From the NCBI RefSeq assembly GCF_003403295.1, contig NZ_QUWV01000077.1, positions 1 through 51,314 on the forward strand: DNA of 51,314 nt, written 5' to 3'. A program made the position numbers and the translations under genes. Positions within the stretch are counted from its first letter, which is position 1. Each line of letters begins with the position of its first letter. Below are positions 34,842 to 43,993 of the stretch, piece after piece. This DNA comes from Komagataeibacter melaceti (GTDB lineage Bacteria; Pseudomonadota; Alphaproteobacteria; Acetobacterales; Acetobacteraceae). Under the pieces are notes generated by a model, which was not told where the DNA came from, ran no database searches, and was given only the letters and a program-made list of their open reading frames with translations.

Positions 34842-35477
34842 ATGCGGCTGTTTAATTCCGCAGTAACCAGGCGCCTTACCGACCCCGACTTTCAGGGGAT
34901 TGTTGTAGACAGATCACTGCTGCTCAACATCGCACTGGCGGGCGTGGTCATCGTGTTCGCGGCGCACGACGCCTATATCCGTGCACACCCGCCCACACCC
35001 CTCTATTTCTACGTTGACGGCCAGAACGCTCCCCGACCGGCCGTTGCACTCACCAGTCCGGTACTTGGCCAGGACCAGCTTCTCGGCTGGGCCGTCAAAT
35101 GGGCGATCGCACCCTACAACATCAACTATCGTGATTTTCCAACCCAGATGAACACCGCGGGCGCTCACTACACGCTCAACGGATGGAACACCTTTGCAAA
35201 GTCTTTCATTACGCAGGGGAATCTGGCGAAACTCAGGGATGCAAAACTGCTCTGTTACGCGCAGCCGACACGGGCCGCGACCGTACGCGCCGAGACTGTC
35301 GTGCAGGGACATTCGCGCTACGTAATACAGTTCCCTTTCATCCAGACCTGCGAAAACGTCAACCAGCAGAATACGCAAATGCTGATGGCAACCGTGACGA
35401 TTGATCGCGTGGAGGACCTGGATCACCCGGATGGACTGGCCATCGAACAGCTTGTCGTCTCGTCGGGTAGGGAGTGA
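34842..35477 (+). CDS. dotI: DotI/IcmL (TraM)-like inner membrane protein
   Basis: 211 residues; start ATG 34842 with GGGAGG upstream. A short cytoplasmic N-terminus precedes one membrane helix, about residues 26-45 (LLLNIALAGVVIVFAAHDAY), and a periplasmic IcmL domain with a NINYRDF segment and conserved-looking Cys pair (LLCYAQ, FIQTCENV). DotI is structurally related to VirB8 and is a core part of the type IVB channel. The stop overlaps the GTG start of the next gene. It begins a block of eight genes in the order traM-traU of IncI plasmids. Confidence 0.85.
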   Translation: MRLFNSAVTRRLTDPDFQGIVVDRSLLLNIALAGVVIVFAAHDAYIRAHPPTPLYFYVDGQNAPRPAVALTSPVLGQDQLLGWAVKWAIAPYNINYRDFPTQMNTAGAHYTLNGWNTFAKSFITQGNLAKLRDAKLLCYAQPTRAATVRAETVVQGHSRYVIQFPFIQTCENVNQQNTQMLMATVTIDRVEDLDHPDGLAIEQLVVSSGRE

Positions 35478-36454
35478 CAACCGTGCGAATTCTTTCTCTC
35501 TTTCCGCTGACCCTGTCCATCCTGCCACTTGCGGCACTCGCACAGCAGCCATCACAGCCCGGGCCTGCGGCAACGACACCTGCAGACGATCAGGATCAGG
35601 CAGCCGAAGATGAGGCCGAGCATGAGGCCATTCCTTTCACGCCCGAAGAAATCCTTCGGCTGGGGGAACGCCTGAAGGACGTGCGTCGTGCCACGGAGCA
35701 GGTCGGCACGGAATTCGCGACCCCTAATGCGCGCCCGGCGATCCGTGTCTCCTTTGCGCCTGGTCAGCAGACAAGCCTGATCTTTACGACAAAAGGCTAT
35801 CCGACCGCATTGTCCTTCGTGGACAGCACGGGACAGCCCTGGCCGATCGCATGGAATACGTCTGGCAATTCCGCCAACCCGGACGGCAGCACGAACTGTG
35901 CTTCCGGCAAAAGCGGCGCGTCGGCCGGGAATCCTGCGGTTGAGACAACAGGTTTCTATACCTGCGTCCCGTTCAAGGGCTCCAATACCATCAATATCGA
36001 ACCGATGTCGCTCCAGCCCAGAGGTGGACTGCTCGTAACGCTTCAGAACGCGCCAAAGCCGGTCTCCTTCCTGTTGATCGCGGGACGTGGATCCTACGAT
36101 GACAACCTGACCGTTCGCATGTCCGAGGGAGGCCCCAATGCCCGGGAGCCGGTCGACAGCCGCCCCGGAGTACCCGCGACAGGCGAGCCCTACATGAACG
36201 CCATGCTAAGCGGCATTCCACCAGCGTCAGCCGTTCCTCTGGCCGTCGAGGGTATTTCACCCGATGACGTGCGCGCCTGGCGGATTGGAAACGAGGTCTA
36301 TCTTCGCACGCGCCTTCATCTCATGACGCCCTCCTCGGACAGCATGGAGCAGGGTGAAGGGGGATACACGCTCTATGCCTTCCATGAGTCCCCCGTTGTC
36401 CTTCTCTCCGATGCGGGACGGACGGTCTCGGCCCATATCAGGGACGCACAGTGA
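35474..36454 (+). CDS. dotH: DotH/IcmK (TraN)-like outer membrane complex protein
   Basis: 326 residues starting at GTG 35474. Signal peptide cut after ALAQ (near residue 24), then an acidic linker (DDQDQAAEDEAEHEAIPFTPEEI), and a beta-rich body: VSFAPGQQTSLIFTTKGYPTALSFVDSTGQPWPI and RGGLLVTLQNAPKPVSFLLI, quoted in outline. The Cys pair (STNCASG and FYTCVPF) may form a disulfide. DotH makes the outer-membrane ring with DotC and DotD. Length is close to TraN and somewhat below Legionella DotH (about 360). The stop overlaps the start of dotG. Confidence 0.87.
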   Translation: MTTVRILSLFPLTLSILPLAALAQQPSQPGPAATTPADDQDQAAEDEAEHEAIPFTPEEILRLGERLKDVRRATEQVGTEFATPNARPAIRVSFAPGQQTSLIFTTKGYPTALSFVDSTGQPWPIAWNTSGNSANPDGSTNCASGKSGASAGNPAVETTGFYTCVPFKGSNTINIEPMSLQPRGGLLVTLQNAPKPVSFLLIAGRGSYDDNLTVRMSEGGPNAREPVDSRPGVPATGEPYMNAMLSGIPPASAVPLAVEGISPDDVRAWRIGNEVYLRTRLHLMTPSSDSMEQGEGGYTLYAFHESPVVLLSDAGRTVSAHIRDAQ

Positions 36455-37692
36455 TGAAACCCAGATTTAACCAGCTGTTCAGTGATGCGTCGCGGGGCGG
36501 AAACCGACGTCTGCTCGCAATCCTTGGGAGTATCGGCACCGTTCTTGGCGTCACGCTACTCATCTCCACCATCCACCGTAAGGAGCTTCCACGCTCGGAC
36601 CCCGGCAGGCCGCCTGCCGCCAACCCCCTGCCCGGCGGCCTGAATTCCAATCCGCGTCAGCAGGAACTCCGCGAAGATCAGATCCGCGACGAGGCAGACC
36701 GGGCACAAACTGCGGGACAGTCGTATTCACCTGATATTGCGCCGGGCACGCTCACCCATCCCGACGACAAGCCTCCCCCGCCCGCGGTCGCCCAGGAGGT
36801 CGGGGCGGACGCCAACCCGGCGATGGCCAAGGCCGCCGCAGCGCCAGCCCCGCACGCGCCTGAGGTCGTACCAAGCGTTCCCGTCGTACCAGTGCAGACG
36901 GATGCAGCCTTCCGTGCTGCCATGCCACGTGACCCGCAGCTCCAGAAAGACGCCATCACCGCATACAGACATGCGATCATGGATCTCGCGGGCCGTCTTG
37001 ATGGACGCTTTCCGGTCACAAATGTCCTGTATGAAAAGACGCAAACCGAGAGGGAACAGCCAAAAAAACCGGTGGTCTCCCCTTCAATAACTTCGGCGGC
37101 GACAGCAAATTCCCAGACGGCCCTCTCCCGCGTCCTTGTTCCTGCCGGGCGGGGGATTTACGCCCATACGGTTTCAGCAACCAACAGCGATCTCGGGGGA
37201 GAAATCATCCTGGAAGCTGATTCAGGTCCACTCGCTGGCGACAGGATGAAAGCATCCGTCAGAAGGGCCGGGGGACATCTGAACAGGCTGGTTGTCCGCG
37301 TTGATCAGGTCTTCCATAAGAATGATCCGACCCCGATCCAGGTCGAAGGTATGGTGGTTGCGCCGGACACCATGGAAGCTGCGGTGGCCTCAAGCGTTGA
37401 CCAGCTATACGTTGAGCGCTTTGTTCTTCCCGCCGCAGCCGCCTTTGTCCAAGGGCTCGGGCAGGCGATCGAGATGACGTCGAACACGACCGGTTCGATC
37501 GGAGCCCTCGGCAACGTCAACTACGTCCAGTCACTGAATTTTCCGCAACAACTGGGCGTGGCGGCCGGTGCAGCGGCCTCGCAGGTCAACAGCGCGCTCA
37601 TGCAGCAGATGCCGACCCAGCCGCGCGTAAATCTTGCCGCTCAGGTCAGTGTTGGCGTGATCTTCATGTCGGACGTCGTCATGAAGAAGTAA
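36454..37692 (+). CDS. dotG: DotG/IcmE (TraO)-like channel protein
   Basis: About 412 residues. One membrane helix, about residues 18-37 (LAILGSIGTVLGVTLLIST), is followed by a long Pro/Ala/Asp linker and a C-terminal VirB10/TrbI-like barrel domain (ALSRVLVPAGRGIYAHTV, GGEIILEADSGPLAGDRM, then VDQVFHKNDPTPIQVEGMVVAPD). DotG spans both membranes and forms the channel wall. It is far shorter than Legionella DotG (about 1050), because the pentapeptide-like repeats are missing, and matches IncI TraO (about 430). The ATG at 36454 lies in TGATG with the stop of dotH; a GTG at 36451 is equally open. Confidence 0.9.
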   Translation: MKPRFNQLFSDASRGGNRRLLAILGSIGTVLGVTLLISTIHRKELPRSDPGRPPAANPLPGGLNSNPRQQELREDQIRDEADRAQTAGQSYSPDIAPGTLTHPDDKPPPPAVAQEVGADANPAMAKAAAAPAPHAPEVVPSVPVVPVQTDAAFRAAMPRDPQLQKDAITAYRHAIMDLAGRLDGRFPVTNVLYEKTQTEREQPKKPVVSPSITSAATANSQTALSRVLVPAGRGIYAHTVSATNSDLGGEIILEADSGPLAGDRMKASVRRAGGHLNRLVVRVDQVFHKNDPTPIQVEGMVVAPDTMEAAVASSVDQLYVERFVLPAAAAFVQGLGQAIEMTSNTTGSIGALGNVNYVQSLNFPQQLGVAAGAAASQVNSALMQQMPTQPRVNLAAQVSVGVIFMSDVVMKK

Positions 37693-37758
37693 GTTTTCGG
37701 GCACCGGTCGCATGATATCGGCGAATTCTGCACTCTCTACCAGAAGGCAGCATTCACC

Positions 37759-38925
37759 ATGACCTCAGCCGCAACCGCAACGACGTCCCGGGATCCGTTC
37801 AGCGCGGATCGCGGCATTGAACCTGTTCCGTTTCGCAAGCTGGGCACGACGCCCGAGCCTGACCCTTCGCCTGAACCGGACACAATTGCCGAGCCTCTCT
37901 CTCCTCACCCGCAACCTGTGACAGCAGCACCTGACAGAAACCGACCCGTTCCACATGCAATAGCCCTTTTCAGGGCGCTTCCGCGCCGCAGGCAGGTCAT
38001 CATCGCGGGTACTGCCGTCGGCAGTCTGCTCTCCCTCTTCCTCGTGATGGGCATAACAAAGAGGCAGGCGTCTCCCGTGGGCCAGGAAGTCGGAATGATT
38101 TCCGCCCCGCTACCGGCAGGCCCCAAAGCGTCTCCAGCGCCAGGGCACTCACCTACATCATTGCCATCACCCCCGGCACCTCAGGTCTCGGCTACAGATG
38201 AGGATCTCAAGGCACTCCTTGCGATGAAAAAGCCGCCCCATCCCGCCGACCCAATACCGGCAACTCCGTCGGCTGAGAACACGCCTACGCAGAGACACGA
38301 TATCGGCATCGAAACGGCCGTTCCAACCGACGATGCGGTCCAGAAAGCAACCCGGCTGCAAGCGGCTCCCATGACATCGGACGACCAGTTGCAGGTGCTG
38401 CAGCTTGTAACGGAAGAAGCAGCACTGGTGCAGCGGACCCGCAGCGACATCGCAGCGCTCCGGCAGGATCTTGACCGGCTGCGTATCGCCGATACGGCAA
38501 AGGCTTCGGATCTCAACCGCCGGATGTCGCTCCTCGAAGCGAAACGAGCCGTGGCCGACGCCGAAGCACCCCCGTCAGATGGACCGGCCGCCACACGCGC
38601 CGCGGCCGACAAGGCACGGGCAGCTCTGGAAGCGGCGGCGGCCGAGCCGCAGCCAGCACCAACGCCGCCGCAATCTCCAGCGTCCCGGACAGCGAAAATG
38701 CGCCCGACGCCTCCTTCTCCGCCCCCGACATGGACGCCCCACTACCGGATACTTGCTGCATCTCCCCAGCTTGCCATGGTGCAGGACGACGCTGCGCCGG
38801 CCGGGCAACCGCCGCAGTCCGAAATCGAAATCGGCACCGATCTCCGCGGATATGGTCGTGTGCGCACCATCTCTCAACGCGGCACGATGTGGGTGATCCA
38901 GGCTGAACGCGGCATCATCCAGTAA
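37759..38925 (+). CDS. dotF: DotF/IcmG (TraP)-like protein
   Basis: 388 residues. The N-terminal cytoplasmic part, about 75 residues, is Pro/Glu-rich. A membrane helix, about residues 79-98 (VIIAGTAVGSLLSLFLVMGI), comes next, then a long Pro/Ala-rich linker, a coiled coil about residues 208-270 (LQLVTEEAALVQRTRSDIAA, DLDRLRIADTAKASDLNRRM) and an Ala-rich linker. The last 70 residues form a small beta domain (YRILAASPQLAMV, GYGRVRTISQRGTMWVIQAE). This order fits DotF/TraP. It is separated by 66 bases from dotG, with AGAAGG upstream. Confidence 0.75.
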   Translation: MTSAATATTSRDPFSADRGIEPVPFRKLGTTPEPDPSPEPDTIAEPLSPHPQPVTAAPDRNRPVPHAIALFRALPRRRQVIIAGTAVGSLLSLFLVMGITKRQASPVGQEVGMISAPLPAGPKASPAPGHSPTSLPSPPAPQVSATDEDLKALLAMKKPPHPADPIPATPSAENTPTQRHDIGIETAVPTDDAVQKATRLQAAPMTSDDQLQVLQLVTEEAALVQRTRSDIAALRQDLDRLRIADTAKASDLNRRMSLLEAKRAVADAEAPPSDGPAATRAAADKARAALEAAAAEPQPAPTPPQSPASRTAKMRPTPPSPPPTWTPHYRILAASPQLAMVQDDAAPAGQPPQSEIEIGTDLRGYGRVRTISQRGTMWVIQAERGIIQ

Positions 38926-38942
38926 GGCAAGGACACATCGAC

Positions 38943-39488
38943 GTGCAAGGTCTGGTCAACCTCGTCAACGATCTCGCTCTCGCCATGGCCTGGCTGCTGC
39001 CAATGGCCTGCTATATTGCAGCGTGGATTGCCTTCCTGACCGGGGCATGGGGATTATGGCAGCAGCGCCAGCCCCAGAACCCGTTCGTCGGCCGTCCCTG
39101 GGTGCCCTGGATCGGGATTGTCCTGTCCGGCGTCTTTGCCACTTTTGACAGGATACTCACAAAATCCACCAGCTCTGCCGGTCTCGATACGCAGGTTGCG
39201 CTGGGAGCTTCTGTCACCGGCTACACGGAAGCGACGACGGGAAGCGTCATTTCCGGGACTGGCCCAGAGGATGCCATCCTGTCAATCGTCAGTGATTTCG
39301 CCCTGTTCTTCGAAATGTTCGGCGCCTGGGCGGCGTTCATGGCGGTCGTTGCGTGGAACGCGTCAGCGACCGGAAAAACAAACCGCTCAAAACTCAGTTG
39401 CCTCATCCAGTTCGTTTTCGGCGTGATCCTCCTCAATCCCGTCAAGGAAGCAACCTGGATCCTGAACCACTGGACAACGTCCGGCTAG
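38943..39488 (+). CDS. TraQ (IcmC/DotE)-like membrane protein
   Basis: 181 residues starting at GTG 38943, with AAGGCAAGGA upstream. Three to four hydrophobic helices are visible: about residues 14-36, 55-75, 118-140 and 155-172. Short loops include a Thr/Gly-rich segment (VTGYTEATTGSVISGTG). The small multi-helix layout and position between TraP- and TraR-type genes match TraQ of IncI plasmids and IcmC of Legionella, components of the inner-membrane complex. The paralogous gene downstream shares the GxWxxWQ-type turn (GAWGLWQQRQPQNPF here, GVWAAWQSRNEQN there). Confidence 0.65.
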   Translation: MQGLVNLVNDLALAMAWLLPMACYIAAWIAFLTGAWGLWQQRQPQNPFVGRPWVPWIGIVLSGVFATFDRILTKSTSSAGLDTQVALGASVTGYTEATTGSVISGTGPEDAILSIVSDFALFFEMFGAWAAFMAVVAWNASATGKTNRSKLSCLIQFVFGVILLNPVKEATWILNHWTTSG

Positions 39489-39581
39489 GTCCTGTCCGCA
39501 AAGAAAGCGTTCGAAGTCGCATGTTGCCGACAGAACAATGATTTGGGGGACATGATCCCTCTTTCAACGGAGCCCTCGACC

Positions 39582-40052
39582 ATGAACCTCTCTCGCACAG
39601 GCACCACCAGCGCGGCGCGACTGACGCGTCTGGTGACACAACGGGCCGGATACAGACAGCGTGCCGTCACGGCACTTGGCACATTGGCCGTCCCGATCCT
39701 CATTGCCAGCCATGCGCTGGCCCAATCCGCAACCGGCAGCGCAAACGGTATCGGGGCCCAGATGCAGGCCACCGCCCAGGAGGGACTGACAGCGGGCGGC
39801 TTTGTCGCTGCTGCATGCATGTATGTCGCTGCCTTCATCTGCTTCATCGGCGGCGTATGGGCGGCCTGGCAGAGCCGCAACGAACAGAACCGTTCGCCCG
39901 GAAAGGTCGGTATGGCAATCGCCGGCATCGTGCTGTGCGGTCTTTTCGCAACGGGTCCGCAGTGGATCAACAAGGCTGCCAACACCGCGTCCGGTGGCTC
40001 GGCAACCGTTGGTACGCAGGCTCAGGCCTATCAATTCACGAGCGGCGGCTAG
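39582..40052 (+). CDS. TraR (IcmD/DotP)-like small membrane protein
   Basis: About 156 residues from ATG 39582 (GGAG upstream); an in-frame start at 39543 is less likely. A long basic N-terminal segment leads to a signal-type helix ending SHALAQ. Two further helices follow (AACMYVAAFICFIGGVWAAW and GMAIAGIVLCGLFATGP) and a Gly/Ser-rich tail. This matches IcmD/TraR. Its GGVWAAWQSRNEQNRSPGK turn resembles the TraQ-like protein before it, as is usual for this related pair. The location before dotN supports the call. Confidence 0.65.
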   Translation: MNLSRTGTTSAARLTRLVTQRAGYRQRAVTALGTLAVPILIASHALAQSATGSANGIGAQMQATAQEGLTAGGFVAAACMYVAAFICFIGGVWAAWQSRNEQNRSPGKVGMAIAGIVLCGLFATGPQWINKAANTASGGSATVGTQAQAYQFTSGG

Positions 40053-40065
40053 GAACCCGATCGCA

Positions 40066-40728
40066 ATGGCCCGTCTCACACAGTCTTTCCGGCTGCTGCC
40101 GCGCCCATGGGATCCGTCAGCGCCAGGCGCCAGGGAGATGGGTGAGCCGGGCCTTTTCACATGTGCCTGCTGCGGCCTGATAACGCCTGGTCGCAGGTTT
40201 CCATGGCATGGTGACGGACCCGGGCCTGTCTGCGCCTTATGCAACATCCTGCAGGATCCGACCCGTCCGGCCATTGAACGCGAAGCCGTCCTAATATGGT
40301 GGCCGAAACTGCCGCAGGCCCGCATCATGACCCTGACCCGCTGCGCGCATCAAGCCCTCATGCAGACGCTCGGCAATGGGCCAAACGGACAGGATGTCGT
40401 CTGGCATCGTGCAATGGACGCGATCGCGTCAGGGTCGGACACCGCGATGATGCCTGCGCAATGCAAAAGCGCTCTCGCTGTGCTCCGCGCTCTGCACGCG
40501 CGAACGACCGAAGCCCGGCGGCGGCTGGAGACAACCTCTCCCCGACTGCTGGCGACTGCCCTGCTGATGGCGAACCGGGCCGACCCGCAGATCAATGAAA
40601 GCGCGACCGCCCTGATGGACGGCATCCGGCTCTTCCCCCTGGGCCGTCTCCATAACGGCCCCACCGACATCTACCCGGCGCTTGTCAGGGAATGGCTTGA
40701 TGCCGATCCCCAACCGGTCATGACGTGA
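40066..40728 (+). CDS. dotN: DotN/IcmJ (TraT)-like zinc-binding component
   Basis: 220 residues, cytoplasmic, without membrane helices. A zinc-finger-like set of Cys is present: C33-A-C35-C36 and C56-x2-C59, followed by a helical body (LTRCAHQALMQTLGNGP, MPAQCKSALAVLRALHARTT). In Legionella, DotN has a similar Cys cluster and is part of the coupling-protein subcomplex with DotL and DotM, which are not in this window. It sits just before dotO, as IcmJ does before IcmB. The stop lies 14 bases before the next start. Confidence 0.72.
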   Translation: MARLTQSFRLLPRPWDPSAPGAREMGEPGLFTCACCGLITPGRRFPWHGDGPGPVCALCNILQDPTRPAIEREAVLIWWPKLPQARIMTLTRCAHQALMQTLGNGPNGQDVVWHRAMDAIASGSDTAMMPAQCKSALAVLRALHARTTEARRRLETTSPRLLATALLMANRADPQINESATALMDGIRLFPLGRLHNGPTDIYPALVREWLDADPQPVMT

Positions 40729-40741
40729 CAGGATCATATCA

Positions 40742-43700
40742 ATGGGCGGTATTCTTTCCAGTCTGCTGGCCGGCATCAGCCTCGGGCTGCGCCAGCCCCT
40801 TGCCTCATTCTGCGATGTGGAAAGTACGCACGGGGACCATCTCATCACCAAACGCGGTGAATATGTCTCCGTACTGCGCATCAATGGCCTGCGTCGCATG
40901 TGCACGCGGCAGGAAGTGGAAGCGCTCGCCGAGCAGCAGCGTATAGAATTGCAGGGTCTCCTTGAAGAACGTGGCCATGCCATTGTGGGATGGTATATTT
41001 CCGATCCCGAGCGCTCAGGTATCGAGATTGACCGCCTGAGCCTCAATGGTTGCCGGTCCATAGCCCGACAGATCGGAGCGGACCTTTCGGACGTCATCGA
41101 AGAGAGGCGCCGGCGCTGGCCAAACGTCATGCGCTGGGAAGCCACCTGTTACGTCCTGTGGACCCGGCCCAGCGTGCTGACACGTGAGGACCGCAAACAG
41201 GTGGCAGAGGAGCGCCGGACCCTTGCCTCCCAATTTCCCCGCGTGGGCAATACCCAACGTTTTGCCCTGCGCTCCGATATCATGGCGGCCCGCCATGAAT
41301 CGTTCATTTCACGCGTCCAGGCTGCCCTGCAGGGGTTCGACATTTCCTGCGAATTCCTTGGTCCACATCAGGCATTGCAGGTCGCGCGCGAAGCGACCTA
41401 TCGTGAAACGGCGGGGTCCGCCTGGAAACCGACCCTGCTGGGTGACCGGGTCATGCCACGGCTTCCCGACGATCTGGATGATCCGCAGCCACACCCGCAG
41501 GGCCTGCTCTGGCCGGCGATCCGGGACCAGATTTTCAATGCCGACGCCGAAACGAAAGGCGGACAACTCGTGACCGTGGGGGATTATACATACGCCCCGG
41601 TCGACATGACGATTGGCCCAGAGGATCCGCGCCCGTTTTCCGAACTCTCCAGCGTGCTTGGCCGCAAGAGACTGCCATGGCGCAGCGCCATGATCCTGGA
41701 GGGTGGTGGCCGCGCCGCCTTCGGCTTCAAGGAAGCCGGAGCCGGGTTTCTGGCGATGTTCCCCGGAAATAGCGACATTCGACGGGCGTTTGCTGCACTC
41801 AAGCTGGAGCGCCAGAAAAACAACCATAATTCCGTGCGGATGCGCATGACCGCCACAACCTGGGCTCCGGTTGGAGCAGAGGCGAAGCTGCGACGGCAGG
41901 CGTCGGACCTCTCTCAGGCAATTGATGCGTGGGGCAACAGCAAGACAACGCGGATCTCTGGCGATCCGCTGGAGGCGGCCATGGGTTCTGTCCCTGCCCT
42001 GGCGCTCGGTTCGACTGCGACCTCATCGCTCGCCCTTGTCGGTGACGCGTTCTCCATGATGCCGTGGGCACGCAGTGCATCACCGTGGCAGAGAGGATCC
42101 ATTCTCTTCCGCAAACCCGATGGTTCAATCTGGCCCTACGATCCGACCGGGGGCGGGCTACGCCCATCCGTCGTAGACATTATCGTAGCCCCGCCTGGCG
42201 GCGGAAAATCCGTTCTGGCCAATACCATTCTTCTGGGCTTGATCCTCAGCAGCGCCGCGATCAGCAGCCACGGCACGAAGCTCCCCTATATCGGCAAGCT
42301 CGATATCGGGCCGTCCTCGCGCGGACTGATCGAGATGCTGCGCAACGCGCTTGGCCCCGAACGCCAGCACGAGGCGGTTTACGTCAAGATGCAGGCAATC
42401 CCGGGCTTCGAGGTCAATGTCTTCGATACCCAGGTCGGACTGGAATATCCCCTGCCACTCGAGCGCGTTTTCCTGCAGAATTTCATCTCGCTCCTTGCTA
42501 CGCCGCTGGATGGCAGGCCGTGGGAGGGCATGGACCATCTGGTAGAGGACGTGATTGATGAAGCCTACCGCCTCTGTACCGGGGTGCAGGGGGGCACGCC
42601 CAAAATCTACACCCCAGGGATCGAGCCCGACGTCGATGCCGCAATAACATCGCTGGGTATCAGCCTGCCCCACCATGCGGGAGAGGACGATCCGACATGG
42701 TGGCGGGATGTCGTCGATGCCCTTGTCAATCTCAGGGAATACCGCCTTGCAGGTTTTGCCCAGCGCCATGCCGTACCGGTCCTGCAGGATCTGCTGATTG
42801 CGGCCCGCAGCCCGGAAATCGAAAAACGCTATTCCAAGATCACCCTGGAAACCGGTGAAAGCCTGATCGACACGTTTGATCGCTACATCATGAACGTGAT
42901 CAAGAATTTTCCCATGCTGGCGTCCCCGACAAGGCTGGATATGGGGGACGCGCGCGTGATCGTCCTCGATCTTGCCGAGGTGGCACCATCCGGCTCTCCC
43001 GCGGCCAACCGCCAGACAGCGCTCATGTATATGCTTGGCCGCCATATCCTGGCCCGGAATTTCTTTCTCCATCCCGATTATGCCGACGACCCGCATATGC
43101 CCCCGTCCATGCGGGACTATCATCTCGCCCGCTTCACGGAGATGTACGAAACGACGAAGCGTGTCGACTTCGATGAGTGGCACCGTACCGAACCCGCACC
43201 CCAAGTAGACAAGCAGGCTGTCCGCGACGGCCGCGAGGGGCGTAAGCACAACGTCCAACTCGCCTTCATTTCACAGAACCATACCGATTTCAGCGAGGAT
43301 CTCTACAAGATATCAACCGCCCGATGGGTCCTCAAATGCGGTGATCAGGAGACGGCAGACAGTCTTATCCGACGTTTCAAGCTGTCCGATGCCAGCGCCT
43401 ATGTCATTCGCAACGCGCTGCCGGGTCCGGGAAAGAATGGTGCGCCGTTCTTCGTGGACATGTCGGCCGGAGAAGCAAAATATGAACAGCTTCTGGTGAA
43501 CGTCCTGGGGCCAATCGAACTCTGGTCATTCTCGACGACGCCTGGCGACACGGCGCTCCGTTCGCGCCTTTACAAACGGATCCATTTTGCCCGCGCCCTG
43601 CGGATGCTCGCCACTGTATTTCCCTCGGGAACAGCAAACAGCGAGATCGAACGCAGAAAAAGCGAGCGCATGAATGTTTTCGGTCTCGCGACCGATGAAG

Positions 43701-43825
43701 CGTTTGCCGGCGTTCTGGATGAACTGGCGGATGAGATCGTGGAAGGTAGAGGCGTGGCCGCAGGATTGTATGAAACCCTGCGCGCCATTGATGAACAATC
43801 GGAACTCGAATTTACCATTGGGTAG
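40742..43825 (+). CDS. dotO: DotO/IcmB (TraU)-like ATPase
   Basis: 1027 residues, matching TraU (about 1010) and IcmB. This is the VirB4-type ATPase powering the type IVB channel. The N-terminal half is the helical/beta domain of the family. The Walker A motif IVAPPGGGKSVLANT lies near residue 482, and a Walker B-like strand RVIVLDLAEVAP near residue 738. The motifs RKHNVQLAFISQNHTDFSE and DLYKISTARWVLKCGDQET near residue 840 fit the conserved VirB4 C-terminal elements. Start ATG 40742 with AGGA upstream. It is the last gene of the dotI-dotO block, followed by the hipBA insertion. Confidence 0.93.
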   Translation: MGGILSSLLAGISLGLRQPLASFCDVESTHGDHLITKRGEYVSVLRINGLRRMCTRQEVEALAEQQRIELQGLLEERGHAIVGWYISDPERSGIEIDRLSLNGCRSIARQIGADLSDVIEERRRRWPNVMRWEATCYVLWTRPSVLTREDRKQVAEERRTLASQFPRVGNTQRFALRSDIMAARHESFISRVQAALQGFDISCEFLGPHQALQVAREATYRETAGSAWKPTLLGDRVMPRLPDDLDDPQPHPQGLLWPAIRDQIFNADAETKGGQLVTVGDYTYAPVDMTIGPEDPRPFSELSSVLGRKRLPWRSAMILEGGGRAAFGFKEAGAGFLAMFPGNSDIRRAFAALKLERQKNNHNSVRMRMTATTWAPVGAEAKLRRQASDLSQAIDAWGNSKTTRISGDPLEAAMGSVPALALGSTATSSLALVGDAFSMMPWARSASPWQRGSILFRKPDGSIWPYDPTGGGLRPSVVDIIVAPPGGGKSVLANTILLGLILSSAAISSHGTKLPYIGKLDIGPSSRGLIEMLRNALGPERQHEAVYVKMQAIPGFEVNVFDTQVGLEYPLPLERVFLQNFISLLATPLDGRPWEGMDHLVEDVIDEAYRLCTGVQGGTPKIYTPGIEPDVDAAITSLGISLPHHAGEDDPTWWRDVVDALVNLREYRLAGFAQRHAVPVLQDLLIAARSPEIEKRYSKITLETGESLIDTFDRYIMNVIKNFPMLASPTRLDMGDARVIVLDLAEVAPSGSPAANRQTALMYMLGRHILARNFFLHPDYADDPHMPPSMRDYHLARFTEMYETTKRVDFDEWHRTEPAPQVDKQAVRDGREGRKHNVQLAFISQNHTDFSEDLYKISTARWVLKCGDQETADSLIRRFKLSDASAYVIRNALPGPGKNGAPFFVDMSAGEAKYEQLLVNVLGPIELWSFSTTPGDTALRSRLYKRIHFARALRMLATVFPSGTANSEIERRKSERMNVFGLATDEAFAGVLDELADEIVEGRGVAAGLYETLRAIDEQSELEFTIG

Positions 43826-43993
43826 AAGGTGACCGATATTTTCCTGACGGCCTCACATCCCGATCATTGCGGACACAATGATGTTGACCATGCTGTTCGA
43901 TCAATAGCGCGGCGACGTCTGGCAGGGATAGATTCGACAAATTTATGTGTCGTATCTGGCATATTATACGATATTATCAGTCATATGTGACTA

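Noticed and set aside
43829-43990. A 53-codon frame directly after dotO, starting at a GTG
   Set aside because: The ribosome binding site would touch the start codon, codon use looks random and no family pattern is seen. It could be the remains of a gene cut by the hipBA insertion, but I cannot show this.
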